A stretch of 58,315 nt of DNA from a candidate division WOR-3 bacterium (GTDB lineage Bacteria > Hydrothermota > Tepidihabitantia > Tepidihabitantales > CAIPLT01), in NCBI GenBank assembly GCA_026418155.1, contig JAOABV010000006.1, positions 1-58,315 on the forward strand, given 5' to 3'. The notes beneath the pieces are model-generated. The model was not told the origin of the DNA and searched no databases. It was given only the letters and a program-made list of their open reading frames with translations. The translations under genes were made by a program, and so were the position numbers. Position 1 is the stretch's first letter, and the number at the start of each line of letters is the position of its first letter. Below, piece after piece: positions 15,271 to 23,371 of this stretch.

Positions 15271-16413
15271 ATGAATTTTGAATTAACGGAAAATCAAAAG
15301 ATGATTCAAGATATGATGCGTAAATTTGCGAAAGAAGAACTTGAACCCAAAGCAGTGGAACTTGATAAGACCGGCGAATTTCCCACAGAAAATATAAAAA
15401 AATTAGCAGAACTTGGTATTATGGGAATGGTTGTGCCGGAAGAATATGGTGGCGCAGGTTTCGATTTTGTCAGTTTGGCAATTGCCGTAGAAGAAATCTC
15501 CCGCGCCTGCGCTTCTACTGGTGTCATTGTTGCAGTTCATAATTCTTTAGTTTGTCATTCAATTTATACTTTCGGCACAGAAGAACAAAAAAAGCGTTTA
15601 CTACCTAAATTAGCCTCCGGTGAAAAACTTGGTGCTTTTGCTTTAACTGAACCTAATGTCGGTTCTGACCCAGCGAGTTTGGAAACAACCGCAAAACTTG
15701 ATGGCGATTACTATATTCTCAACGGCTCAAAACGATTTATCACTAATGCGAAAAATGCTGATGTCTTTATCGTGTTTGCAACTGCAGATAAATCTTTAGG
15801 TTATAAAGGAATCTGTGGATTCATCGTCGAAAAAGGAATGTCAGGCTTTTCTTTAGGCAAACACGAAGACTTAATGGGCTTAAGAGCAACGGGCAACTGC
15901 GAGTTAATATTTGAAGACTGCAAAGTTCCCAAAGAAAACCTTTTAGCAGAGCAAGGCAAAGGATTCAAAATCGCCTTGGGTATTCTTGATGTCTCAAGAA
16001 TTGATATTGGAGCGCAAGCAGTTGGTATTGCCCAAGCCGCATTGGATAAATCAATCCAATATTCTAAAGAACGAAAACAATTTGGCAAGGCGATTTGTGA
16101 ATTTGAGATGATACAAGCCAAACTGGCTGAGATGGCAATGAAAATTCAAGCAGCAAGGCTTTTGACTTATTATGCAGCATTCTTAAAAGATAAAGGCGTT
16201 CCGAGATTTTCTCAAGAATCATCCATTGCTAAATTATACGCATCAACCATTGCAGTAGAAGTAACGCGGGAAGCAGTGCAAATCTTTGGTGGCTACGGAT
16301 ATTCTAAAGATTATCCAGTAGAACGATATTATCGCGAGGCAAAATGTCTTGAAATCTACGAGGGCACTTCGGAAATTCAGAAAATTGTCATTGCGAGAAA
16401 TCTGTTGAGTTAA
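15271..16413 (+). CDS. acyl-CoA dehydrogenase, second of two paralogues (short-chain/butyryl type)
   Basis: This 380-aa protein is close to the standard short-chain (butyryl-CoA) dehydrogenase: FALTEPNVGSDPAS, ERKQFGKAICEFEMIQAKLA, EVTREAVQIFGGYGYSKDYP and YREAKCLEIYEGTSEIQKIV. The Glu in YEGTSE is the expected catalytic base. SD GAGGAGA precedes the ATG. It is the last gene of the operon. Direction of the reaction (acyl-CoA oxidation or enoyl-CoA reduction) depends on an electron carrier that is not encoded here. Confidence 0.93.
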   Translation: MNFELTENQKMIQDMMRKFAKEELEPKAVELDKTGEFPTENIKKLAELGIMGMVVPEEYGGAGFDFVSLAIAVEEISRACASTGVIVAVHNSLVCHSIYTFGTEEQKKRLLPKLASGEKLGAFALTEPNVGSDPASLETTAKLDGDYYILNGSKRFITNAKNADVFIVFATADKSLGYKGICGFIVEKGMSGFSLGKHEDLMGLRATGNCELIFEDCKVPKENLLAEQGKGFKIALGILDVSRIDIGAQAVGIAQAALDKSIQYSKERKQFGKAICEFEMIQAKLAEMAMKIQAARLLTYYAAFLKDKGVPRFSQESSIAKLYASTIAVEVTREAVQIFGGYGYSKDYPVERYYREAKCLEIYEGTSEIQKIVIARNLLS

Positions 16414-16542
16414 AATAAATCATAGATAGCACAATTAAAACCTCATTTTTACTAGTGTTCATCTGCGTTTACTTTCTTATTTTTTTACCAACAAATTTTA
16501 ATGAATTTCTATCAAAATTCTATGAGTTTCAAAAAATTAATC

Positions 16543-16572
16543 TTGACAATCAAATGTTAAGATTATGGTAAT
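16543..16572 (+). promoter_or_regulatory. possible promoter for the zinc-knuckle gene
   Basis: TTGACA at 16543-16548 is followed after 18 bp by GGTAAT (16567-16572), a four-of-six -10 match. Only the -35 box is strong. Confidence 0.4.
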
Positions 16573-16668
16573 GTAAGATTTAATGTGGAAAATAAATAAA
16601 ATAAGGAAGTTGCCCGAATATCAGATTGAAAAATCTCTATGTATTCGATTAAAAGGAGATGATAAAAT

Positions 16669-16845
16669 ATGCTATTGTGCCCCAGATGTCATAAGACACC
16701 GATCCGAAAATGTGAAAAGTGCGGAACTGTATATTGTCCTAATTGTGATGGTATAAAAGGTTATTCTTCCAAATGTCCTAAATGCGAAACTTATCAACTA
16801 AACAAATTTAATTCTCTTATAGAGATCTGTATTCATCAGATGTGA
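16669..16845 (+). CDS. 58-residue protein with four CxxC zinc knuckles, unknown function
   Basis: The ORF encodes a 58-aa protein with four regularly spaced Cys pairs: C4-x2-C7 (LLCPRC), C15-x2-C18 (KCEKC), C23-x2-C26 (YCPNC) and C36-x2-C39 (KCPKC). These would bind two zinc ions as compact ribbons. A strong Shine-Dalgarno (AAAAGGAGATGAT) sits just upstream, and a TTGACA box lies further upstream. The C-terminal 20 residues (YQLNKFNSLIEICIHQM) are not ribbon-like. The gene is monocistronic and flanked by non-coding DNA. I cannot assign a function; the size would suit a nucleic-acid or protein-binding adaptor. Confidence 0.75.
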   Translation: MLLCPRCHKTPIRKCEKCGTVYCPNCDGIKGYSSKCPKCETYQLNKFNSLIEICIHQM

Positions 16846-17178
16846 TTTTTTTAATGAGAGCCTGCCGGACTCGTTATTTAACCATTTAGCGATTGTAAGA
16901 TTTGAGGATTCTAAGATTAACTACACTGATTTCAGAAAGTCACAAAAAAAGACTATACAGAATAAGTATTGAAACTCGAAACATAATTCCTGGAAACTGA
17001 TAGAAACGCATAAAGTCTTAACTTGTTGAAACTTATAGGAATTAGGTAGAGATTTCTCGATTTGCCCCGAATGGCGACAGTGTCGTGAAATTCGTGATTT
17101 AAAGAGGTTACTTCCTTTATTTTTCTGTTCACAGCGATTGACGATGTAATTAGTGTTGGAAGTTAAAGCATCTTTAAT

Positions 17179-17442
17179 ATGGTCAGCGCAGGGCTGAAAG
17201 ACGAGTTGAATGATAAGACGAAAGGCGATTTAATTGACTGAGTTTGAGGCATAAACATTGGCAAAGACATAAGTAAATTAAGAAACAAGGACTTAGACAT
17301 TATAAAAGATATACTTTTTGACCTATTAAGCGGTGTAAGGGATGGCTCCAGCACTGTACCCATACCGCACCCCCACAGCATTTGTTCTCTTTTGGCTTTT
17401 CGGGCTTTGAATATCAATATCTTAAGTTTTATCAGCAAATAG
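17179..17442 (+). pseudogene. possible decayed small gene interrupted by two TGA codons
   Basis: From ATG 17179 the frame reads MVSAGLKDELNDKTKGDLID, then TGA, Val, TGA, and continues in the same frame for 65 codons as GINIGKDISKLRNKDLDIIK and then LFDLLSGVRDGSSTVPIPHP to TAG 17440-17442. The composition looks protein-like (acidic helix, then a Pro/His-rich turn), but I recognise no family and there is no clear Shine-Dalgarno. It could equally be chance. Confidence 0.3.
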
Positions 17443-17654
17443 CCAACATCTCATTTATTTTATAAGTCAAATAAAGTCTGTTGATACCGATTCGCCATTG
17501 TAGAATTATCAAAGAACTACCACAGATAAACATTAGTGTAAATACTCAAGATTATACAGAAAACTTAGAATTTGTCAAGTATCGTTTTAAGAACTGTTCT
17601 GAAAAAGTGCTCAGGAACGAACTTACAGCGCACATTCATATCGGAGAGAATACA

Positions 17655-17735
17655 GCAAAAAAGGTAATATTTGGTAAGTCGGTATATTAATCAGCAAACT
17701 TAACTTTTTCAGGATTCGCTTTCAAGCATATTTTT
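17655..17735 (+). repeat. fragment of a dispersed non-coding element (left part)
   Basis: Shares ACAGCAAAA, GGTAAGT, TATATTAATC, GCAAA and TTTTTCAG in the same order and spacing with 55268-55355, with scattered substitutions and small indels. Confidence 0.55.
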
Positions 17736-17881
17736 CTTAAGCAAAAGTAATAGAAAATCATAAGTTGTTTTGATAAGTATGAATATATATATATTTCTTT
17801 TATACTCTTTGTTAGAGAAATAAGTAAATGGTAGTTTTTAGTGCGTATTCGTAAATCTCTTAATAGAATTAAGGGTTAAGT

Positions 17882-18787
17882 TTAGCGGCTTTGGTTTATT
17901 GCTGGGAAGTTTACTGAGTTTTTGTTCAATGTTGGAGCAATGATGTGGTCGAATCGTTTAATACATTCCAATGCTGATTCTTTAGGACGAACTTCAAATA
18001 TAAAGTAAGTGTCTGAGTTTGCAAGTAGTTCAAAATAGGGTTGAAAATTAATATTTCCTTCGCCGATAATATTATGTTGGTCCCATTCGCCGTTGTTGTC
18101 GTGGATATGACAGTTTTTGATATGTTTATGATTATCCCAGAAGAATTTTAATTCTTGTTCTTTTTCTATGCCAAAGAAACGATTGATATGGCCAATATCC
18201 ATTGTTAACCCAAATCTTCCGCCTAATAATTGTGGTAGCATGCTTAAAATGAACGGATAGCGAAAACCACCAACATTTTCCACACATAAAAACACTTTGG
18301 GCGGAATGTTTTTTTTGAGTGTGGATAAGGCTATGTAAAGATGTTGATTATAGAAATCAGGATAGACTTCAAAAGTTCTTAATTTTTGAGCCGAAACCCC
18401 AAAACTCATATCCGTGCCTAAATGAAAAGTTACGCGTTTGACACCAATTTCTTGTGCTTGGTGAAGCAATTTGACTATTGATTTGACAATAAAATTTTGA
18501 GTCGTGCGGTCTGGAATAAAAAACGACAGTCCTTCCGCCGCATGAAAAAGTAGGGTCAATTTATATTTTCTCAGATATTCGGCAATCGCGCGTCGATTTT
18601 TAGCACTTTGAATTTGATGTGAGAAATCAATATTATTGAGATTTAATTCCAGCACTTTAATCTTATGTTCTAAAGCAAAATCGCAAGCAGAAAGAATGTT
18701 ATTAAAATCGAATAGGATTTGAATTCCTAATCGATTTTTAATTGTCTCAACAATTTTAGTTGTTTGATTAATTATACCATTAGTCAT
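17882..18787 (-). CDS. sugar phosphate isomerase/epimerase-like TIM-barrel protein
   Basis: This 301-aa protein has the AP-endonuclease-2 / xylose-isomerase-like TIM-barrel pattern of metal ligands at strand ends: Glu in FLCVENVGGFR, Asp and His in TMDIGHINRFFG, His in KNCHIHDNNGEWDQHN, and Glu in FEVRPKE. Family members include sugar isomerases, myo-inosose dehydratases and endonuclease IV; the sequence does not pick one. The gene lies 47 bp downstream of the NifU-like gene on the same strand. Confidence 0.82.
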   Translation of the reverse strand: MTNGIINQTTKIVETIKNRLGIQILFDFNNILSACDFALEHKIKVLELNLNNIDFSHQIQSAKNRRAIAEYLRKYKLTLLFHAAEGLSFFIPDRTTQNFIVKSIVKLLHQAQEIGVKRVTFHLGTDMSFGVSAQKLRTFEVYPDFYNQHLYIALSTLKKNIPPKVFLCVENVGGFRYPFILSMLPQLLGGRFGLTMDIGHINRFFGIEKEQELKFFWDNHKHIKNCHIHDNNGEWDQHNIIGEGNINFQPYFELLANSDTYFIFEVRPKESALECIKRFDHIIAPTLNKNSVNFPAINQSR

Positions 18788-18834
18788 AAAGGACGAGTTT
18801 TAGAATTAGGTTTTGGTGAAAATTAGTGATAGTC

Positions 18835-19071
18835 TTATACGACTTCGACTCGTGCTACTTCAGGGATGGCGTCTTTAAGTGTTTTTTCAACACCTAAAGT
18901 TAAGGTCATTTGGGAAAAGGGACATTGGGCACAGGCGCCGTGTAATCGCACTTGAACTACGCCGTTATCTAAAATCTTAACCAATTCAATATTACCACCA
19001 TCGGCTTGAAGTCCAGGACGAATCGTGTTTTCAATTAAGTGTTTAATTTTTTCTTTAGTTTCTTCAGTCAT
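18835..19071 (-). CDS. NifU C-terminal domain Fe-S scaffold protein
   Basis: This 78-aa protein is a stand-alone NifU C-terminal (Nfu) domain that binds and transfers Fe-S clusters. It shows the family core IRPGLQADGGNIELV, then VQVRLHGACAQCPFSQMTL with the CxxC cluster-binding pair, and ends VARVEVV. A purine-rich Shine-Dalgarno (AGGAGA) precedes the ATG. The next gene upstream is a PP-loop sulfur-transfer-type enzyme, so a link with thiolation chemistry is conceivable. Confidence 0.93.
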   Translation of the reverse strand: MTEETKEKIKHLIENTIRPGLQADGGNIELVKILDNGVVQVRLHGACAQCPFSQMTLTLGVEKTLKDAIPEVARVEVV

Positions 19072-19305
19072 TTTTTTCTCCTATCCAAAGGTTATGCTCA
19101 ATATTGAAAGCAGTTTATTTTTATCGCTTTATTCATTGTTTTCTCTTATTTTGACTTTTCGTCGAGTTTAAGATAACACAGAGTTAAAACATTATCTTCT
19201 ACTCGGTCAAATTTGATTTTCTCCGAAACGAACTTTTATTATCTGGATTGAAGAACATTTCGGAAAAACAGAGAACAATTAATTATGGCATATAAAATTG
19301 TAAAT

Positions 19306-20328
19306 TTAAATTTTCATATTGTCAAACATTTTATTATTCAGGGGTTGAGTGAGGATAATCTTTTCCGCAACAGAAATCTTTACTGGTTGACCTTGATTAT
19401 CGCTATATCGTGCGCAAATTCCAGCAGCCAAAGATAAAATCTTTTCATTATGAATAATATTTATTTGGTTGGGATTTCGGATTAGGACAACCGGGCCGGG
19501 AACATCTAAGGGCTGTAAGACTAAATCATCGGGCATTTTTAATTGTAACAACTGCTGATTTTCTTTTTCATCTCGGCCAACAATAATTTTTAGCGGAGGC
19601 AGTTGCTCATTTTCTAAAGACCGAACCCGAAAATGGCGACCGAACTTCAAAAGTTCAATATCATTTAAGGAAACCTCATTATAAAACAAGGCATCACGCA
19701 GACGTTTGCTAAATTGGCTATCAGTTAAAAGACAACCGCCAGCCGGTTGGGGAATGTCTTTAATATTATACTGCCGGGCTAACAATAATTGGGTTTTTCG
19801 GGACCGGCCTTGAATATTGAGTAATCGGCTTCGGTCAATTAATCCTTGGGTTTCCAGAATCGTTGGTTCTAACAATTGGGCAGAGAGTGGTCGTAATAGT
19901 CGGCCGGTTAAACCGGCTTCGCGTTCGATTAATTTAAGAGACTGTCGGTTTTGTGACATTGGTCTTTCGCCTAAGACTTCGCCAGTAAAGACAAAATCAG
20001 CGCCGATAGATTCCATCAGTTCTTTACTCTTCTTTAACATATAGATGTGACAATCGATACAGGGATTGAGATTTTTGCCATAGCCGAATTTCGGATGCTG
20101 GATTAATTTGATATATTCATCACCAAACCAGATAATACGTAAATCAATGTTAAGTTCTTGGGCTATTGCTCTTGCGCGATGAGAATTATCAAAAAAGGGT
20201 GAGACAAAACAGACCGCAACGACTTTAATATTTAACGAATTGACCAGATGTAGTGCTAAAATACTGTCTAAACCACCAGATAAAAGGCCAATTCCAGTAA
20301 GTTGCTTTTGAGCATTGGAGTTTTGCAT
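19306..20328 (-). CDS. PP-loop ATPase with C-terminal NFACT-R-like domain, probable tRNA thiouridylase
   Basis: This protein of about 340 aa begins with the ATP pyrophosphatase P-loop GLLSGGLDSILALHL, as in ThiI, MnmA and TtuA. A Cys pair follows in NPCIDCHIYM, and another Cys in PAGGCLLTD. The C-terminal 100 residues (FGRHFRVRSLENEQLPPLKI, VGRDEKENQQLL, then PGPVVLIRNP) resemble the NFACT-R RNA-binding domain. A role in sulfur insertion into tRNA is inferred. The longer ORF start at 20379 overlaps the -35 box of the gene's own promoter, so the ATG at 20328 is chosen. Confidence 0.75.
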   Translation of the reverse strand: MQNSNAQKQLTGIGLLSGGLDSILALHLVNSLNIKVVAVCFVSPFFDNSHRARAIAQELNIDLRIIWFGDEYIKLIQHPKFGYGKNLNPCIDCHIYMLKKSKELMESIGADFVFTGEVLGERPMSQNRQSLKLIEREAGLTGRLLRPLSAQLLEPTILETQGLIDRSRLLNIQGRSRKTQLLLARQYNIKDIPQPAGGCLLTDSQFSKRLRDALFYNEVSLNDIELLKFGRHFRVRSLENEQLPPLKIIVGRDEKENQQLLQLKMPDDLVLQPLDVPGPVVLIRNPNQINIIHNEKILSLAAGICARYSDNQGQPVKISVAEKIILTQPLNNKMFDNMKI

Positions 20329-20350
20329 TTTTATTAGTATCTGAAAATTA

Positions 20351-20379
20351 ATTATAAAATACGACTTAAGAAATTGCAA
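20351..20379 (-). promoter_or_regulatory. promoter for the PP-loop gene
   Basis: On the minus strand TTGCAA (20379-20374), 17 bp, TATAAT (20356-20351). Initiation near 20344 leaves a 16-nt leader before ATG 20328 and excludes the upstream in-frame ATG. Confidence 0.7.
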
Positions 20380-20498
20380 GATTAAAGATTGGTTTGTTAT
20401 TTTTAATAAGACAGATAACTATTAGACTTTCATTTTTTATTATCTAAGCGCTAAATTTTAGAAGGAACTCCATTCCAATATTTTTTATTGTTTAACTA

Positions 20499-20655
20499 AT
20501 ATCTTGATAACTACACCATCTTTCTCTTAAGATACTTCACATAAGTTCTACAATATCTTGACGCTCCATCTTTTCCTTAAAATTCTTTGCACAGGTGTTA
20601 CAATATCTTGACTCCGCTAACTTTTCATTTTAGTTTTCTTAGATATATAAAATGA
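20499..20655. repeat. imperfect tandem repeat, period 50-54 bp, three copies
   Basis: ATATCTTGA recurs at 20499, 20553 and 20603, followed each time by a CCATCTTT- or AACTTTT-like stretch and then by ACA before the next copy. Confidence 0.6.
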
Positions 20656-20744
20656 TAAAGAGGGTAGCGACAAGAGTTCTGTTAAATTTTCTTTTCTTCA
20701 TTAGGAGTGTTCTTCTTTTCTTATTAAAAATTGTCCATCATAAG

Positions 20745-20804
20745 AGATATACCTTTATTTTTACCATATCAAGTCGAAATTTACACAAAATATTATGTAC
20801 TACC
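20745..20804 (-). repeat. R1 element, copy B (promoter-adjacent)
   Basis: On the minus strand it contains AATATTTTGTGTAAATTTC, GACTTGATATGGTAAAAAT and AAAGGTATATC. Homology with copy C extends about 90 bp further to the left. It ends 16 bp before the -35 box of the plus-strand promoter at 20821. Confidence 0.8.
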
Positions 20805-20820
20805 TTAAAGCGAATAATAG

Positions 20821-20848
20821 TTGACTATTGATTTTACTCAGTTATACT
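20821..20848 (+). promoter_or_regulatory. promoter for the beta-barrel gene
   Basis: TTGACT (20821-20826), 16 bp, TATACT (20843-20848). The same box pair and spacing occur at the rpsJ promoter. Confidence 0.75.
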
Positions 20849-20899
20849 GATATTAAAAAATTAAGTTACTATGGTTTTTATTTTGCAAAGAGGTAAATT

Positions 20900-21673
20900 A
20901 TGATTTTGATAGATAGAATAATCAATAAATATTTTGTGCTGGGCATAATCGTGTTATTCGGATTTTATTATGTGTTGGCAAATGATATGAGTTCAAGAAC
21001 TAAAGAGTTAGATATTGAAACCGGTATTGTTTTTAGTGGATATAATGATGTGCAAATTCCCAGGTCAACTGGAACTCGTTTTTCGCTTTCCCAGCAACTT
21101 AAAATTAACCCAGAGGTTTTTATACGAGCAAGATTCAATTTTGTTGTTAACCCTAAGCATACAGTATCAGCCTTGATTGCTCCGCTTCGACTGAAAGCAA
21201 CTGGTTCGGTTGATTTTCCGCTAAGATTTCAAGACACGGTTTTCCCTGCTGGTATAACACTTAATGCGGTCTATCGTTTCAATTCGTATCGTCTAACCTA
21301 TCGTTATAATTTCGTTAATAAAAGCAACTTCATCTTAGGCGTGGGTTTGACGGCCAAAATTAGAGATGCTGAGATTAGTCTCGCAAGTCATAATATTAAG
21401 TCGAAAAAGACGAATATTGGCTTTGTGCCGCTAATTAATTTCCAAATGCAATATTGGCTTAAAGAGAAATTTAATTTACTTTTAGATGGCGATGCCCTTG
21501 CTGTAGCACAGGGGCGGGCTGAAGATATTTTCATTGGTGGCACATATAAGGTCTCGGATAATCTGAGAATAAAATTAGGTTATCGGGTAATCGAAGGTGG
21601 TGCGGATGTCGAGGAAGTCTATAACTTTGCATGGCTTAATTACGGTATCCTTGGCATAATGTTAAAAATCTAA
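20900..21673 (+). CDS. outer-membrane beta-barrel protein, unknown function
   Basis: This 257-aa protein has an N-terminal hydrophobic segment (FVLGIIVLFGFYYVLA) that can act as a signal peptide. After it come alternating polar and hydrophobic strands such as YRFNSYRLTYRYNFVNKSN, FILGVGLTAKIRDAEISLAS and NLRIKLGYRVIEGGADVEEV. These resemble a small 8-10 strand barrel. The last residues (YGILGIMLKI) do not end in Phe, which is less typical for a BAM substrate. SD GAGGT precedes the ATG. The epimerase gene follows 43 bp downstream. Confidence 0.65.
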   Translation: MILIDRIINKYFVLGIIVLFGFYYVLANDMSSRTKELDIETGIVFSGYNDVQIPRSTGTRFSLSQQLKINPEVFIRARFNFVVNPKHTVSALIAPLRLKATGSVDFPLRFQDTVFPAGITLNAVYRFNSYRLTYRYNFVNKSNFILGVGLTAKIRDAEISLASHNIKSKKTNIGFVPLINFQMQYWLKEKFNLLLDGDALAVAQGRAEDIFIGGTYKVSDNLRIKLGYRVIEGGADVEEVYNFAWLNYGILGIMLKI

Positions 21674-21716
21674 TGATAGGTTGAATTCTTAAATTTCTTA
21701 AAAAGATTTTGAGTAA

Positions 21717-22682
21717 ATGGCAAAAGTTTTAGTTACCGGAGCCAACGGGTTTATTGGCAGTCATATTGTAGAAGGATTGTTAGAGAAAAAATATCAAGTG
21801 CGAGCTTTGGTAAGAAAAAGCGCAAATTTGCAGTGGATAAAAGACCTGCCGATTGAGATTTTTTATGGTGCGATTAGTAATTATACAGACCTACTCAAAG
21901 CAGTTACTGACATTGACTTTGTTATTCACTGTGCAGGAGCGACAAAAGGAATTACAGAAAAAGATTATACAACAGCAAATGTTATTGGCACCCAGAATCT
22001 ATTAAAAGCCTGTCTGGAATATAATCAGACGCTTAAGCGGTTTATATTTATCTCGACCATTTCCGCGGTAGGACCGTCGCCAACTCATTGGCCGATCACT
22101 GAAACTAAAACTTGCACTCCCGTCAGTATCTATGGAAAGACGAAGTTACAAGCCGAGTCTGAGGTGTTGGCGATAAAAGACATAGTTCCCTCCGTAATTC
22201 TTCGTCTCTGTGCAATATACGGACCACGAGACCATGAAATGCTTGCTTTTTTTAAGTTTCTTAATATGGGCATTTGTCCTGTTTTCGGTGGTTTGGTTTC
22301 GATGTGTTATGTAAAAGATGTTGTTTCAGCAACAATGTTATGTTTAGAAAAAGAGATTTTGTCAGGAACGATATATCATATCTCGGACGGTAAATGTTAT
22401 AATGTTATTGATGTTGCGAAAGTTATAGAAACGATACTGGGCAAAAAGGCCATTAAAATAAAAGTTCCCAACGCGATGCTTAAACTCTATGCCGATATAA
22501 TTAATTTCTTTAGACCTAATTCTACGGTGCTAAATTCTGATAAGATTAAAGAACTTATTCAACCATGTTGGGTTTGTGATATTGATAAAATAAAGACTGA
22601 GATTGGATTTATGCCACAATATAGTTTAGAGCAAGGATTAAAAGAGACGATTCAATGGTATAAAGAACATCATTGGCTCTGA
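21717..22682 (+). CDS. NAD-dependent epimerase/dehydratase (extended SDR family)
   Basis: This 321-aa protein has the N-terminal Rossmann motif VTGANGFIGSHIVEGLL (GxxGxxG), CAGATKG for the cofactor loop, a Ser in FISTISAVGPS and the catalytic pair YGKTK (YxxxK). These are the hallmarks of extended short-chain dehydrogenases acting on nucleotide sugars, sterols or dihydroflavonol-like substrates. The substrate cannot be read from sequence. No clear Shine-Dalgarno is present at the ATG; translation may be coupled to the preceding gene. Confidence 0.88.
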   Translation: MAKVLVTGANGFIGSHIVEGLLEKKYQVRALVRKSANLQWIKDLPIEIFYGAISNYTDLLKAVTDIDFVIHCAGATKGITEKDYTTANVIGTQNLLKACLEYNQTLKRFIFISTISAVGPSPTHWPITETKTCTPVSIYGKTKLQAESEVLAIKDIVPSVILRLCAIYGPRDHEMLAFFKFLNMGICPVFGGLVSMCYVKDVVSATMLCLEKEILSGTIYHISDGKCYNVIDVAKVIETILGKKAIKIKVPNAMLKLYADIINFFRPNSTVLNSDKIKELIQPCWVCDIDKIKTEIGFMPQYSLEQGLKETIQWYKEHHWL

Positions 22683-22734
22683 GAATAAATTGGAAAGTGT
22701 AACAGTGATTGTTGTCGAAATTATTTAAAACAAA

Positions 22735-22962
22735 ATGAATCGTACTGAACAACTTCAGAAGTTAGAGGAGATTTTAAGAAAAAAATCAGTCCGCTTAATT
22801 TATGATGTGATTAAAAGTGAAGGCGGTCTATGCCGAGTCAAAAACCAATATTATCTGATTGTCAACCGTAATTTGACCTTAGAGCAAAAAATTGCTCTTT
22901 TATCTAAAAGTTTATTAATTTTAGAGAACAATACAAAATCTTCATTCTCGGGCTCTCAATAA
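22735..22962 (+). CDS. small conserved-looking protein, unknown function
   Basis: This 75-aa protein reads as an N-terminal helix (EQLQKLEEILRKKSVRLIY), a central GGLCRVKNQYYLIVNRNLTL strand-turn-strand, and a C-terminal helix (EQKIALLSKSLLIL). The GGxCrvk...ivNrxLtxeqKi pattern looks like a real small family rather than chance, but I cannot name it. It lies 52 bp downstream of the epimerase on the same strand and lacks a strong SD. Confidence 0.6.
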   Translation: MNRTEQLQKLEEILRKKSVRLIYDVIKSEGGLCRVKNQYYLIVNRNLTLEQKIALLSKSLLILENNTKSSFSGSQ

Positions 22963-23322
22963 AAATCCCAATAGGTTATTTCTCTACTGCTATTATTAGT
23001 AAATAAGATAGAGTGTTTTTTTCCCTTTTTAGATGTGATATAATTGAAAGAATTTTTATTCGAAATGCAAAACTATTACGATACGCCCCTAATTTCGGGT
23101 GAGAATTTAATAATTAAAAAATATTCTTGTTTTCTTGGATGAACTTTATAGGTGTCTTAATAGTTTAGATAGACTATCACGATGTTAGGCGTATATTTAA
23201 AAATTAGTAAATGGGTATGATTTTTTGATGAACTTTATTGGTGTTTTAATAGTTGAGTTAGGCTATCACGATGTTAGGCGTATATTTAAAAATTAGTAAT
23301 AGGCATGATTTTTTGATGAACT
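22963..23322. other. intergenic region with duplicated 3' tail of the M23 peptidase gene
   Basis: The right-hand two thirds consist of two extra tandem copies of the M23 peptidase tail. The left third (22963-23130) is AT-rich and holds nothing I recognise. The two converging genes end on either side. Confidence 0.75.
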
Positions 23323-23371
23323 TTATTGGTGTTTTAATAGTTGAGTTAGGCTATCACGATGTTGGGCATAT
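23131..23371 (-). repeat. tandem repeat (88-90 bp, three copies) of the M23 peptidase 3' end
   Basis: Units begin at 23131, 23221 and 23309. The third lies partly in the gene and encodes its last residues YAQHRDSLTQLLKHQ and stop. The middle unit encodes the same peptide except that Gln3 is a stop codon (CAA to TAA), and the first is more diverged. All share GGCTATCACGATGTT or a near match. Confidence 0.9.

Larger units (their letters stand above)
16846..17881. other. 1-kb region without a convincing intact gene
   Basis: The stretch holds a possible decayed gene (17179-17442), a segment near 17655-17735 homologous to 55268-55355, and otherwise AT-rich sequence. I see no tRNA or recognisable structured RNA. 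Confidence 0.6.
20380..20899. other. 520-bp intergenic region with repeats and a plus-strand promoter
   Basis: It holds three imperfect copies of a unit of about 50-54 bp marked by ATATCTTGA (20499, 20553, 20603), a segment homologous to 55440-55646 that includes R1 copy B, and the promoter of the next gene. No gene is seen. Confidence 0.7.

Noticed and set aside
17163-17438. 91-aa minus-strand ORF
   Set aside because: No SD or promoter, Met/Phe/Leu/Ser-rich antisense-like composition; it is the shadow of the plus-strand frame at 17179-17442.
17481-17690. 69-aa plus-strand ORF
   Set aside because: Its 3' part overlaps the dispersed element, whose other copy at 55.3 kb has no matching frame; no SD.
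20499-20655. CRISPR or tandem promoters at the ATATCTTGA repeats
   Set aside because: The intervals between motifs are themselves similar to each other, as in a tandem repeat, and no well-spaced -10 boxes follow the TTGA motifs.
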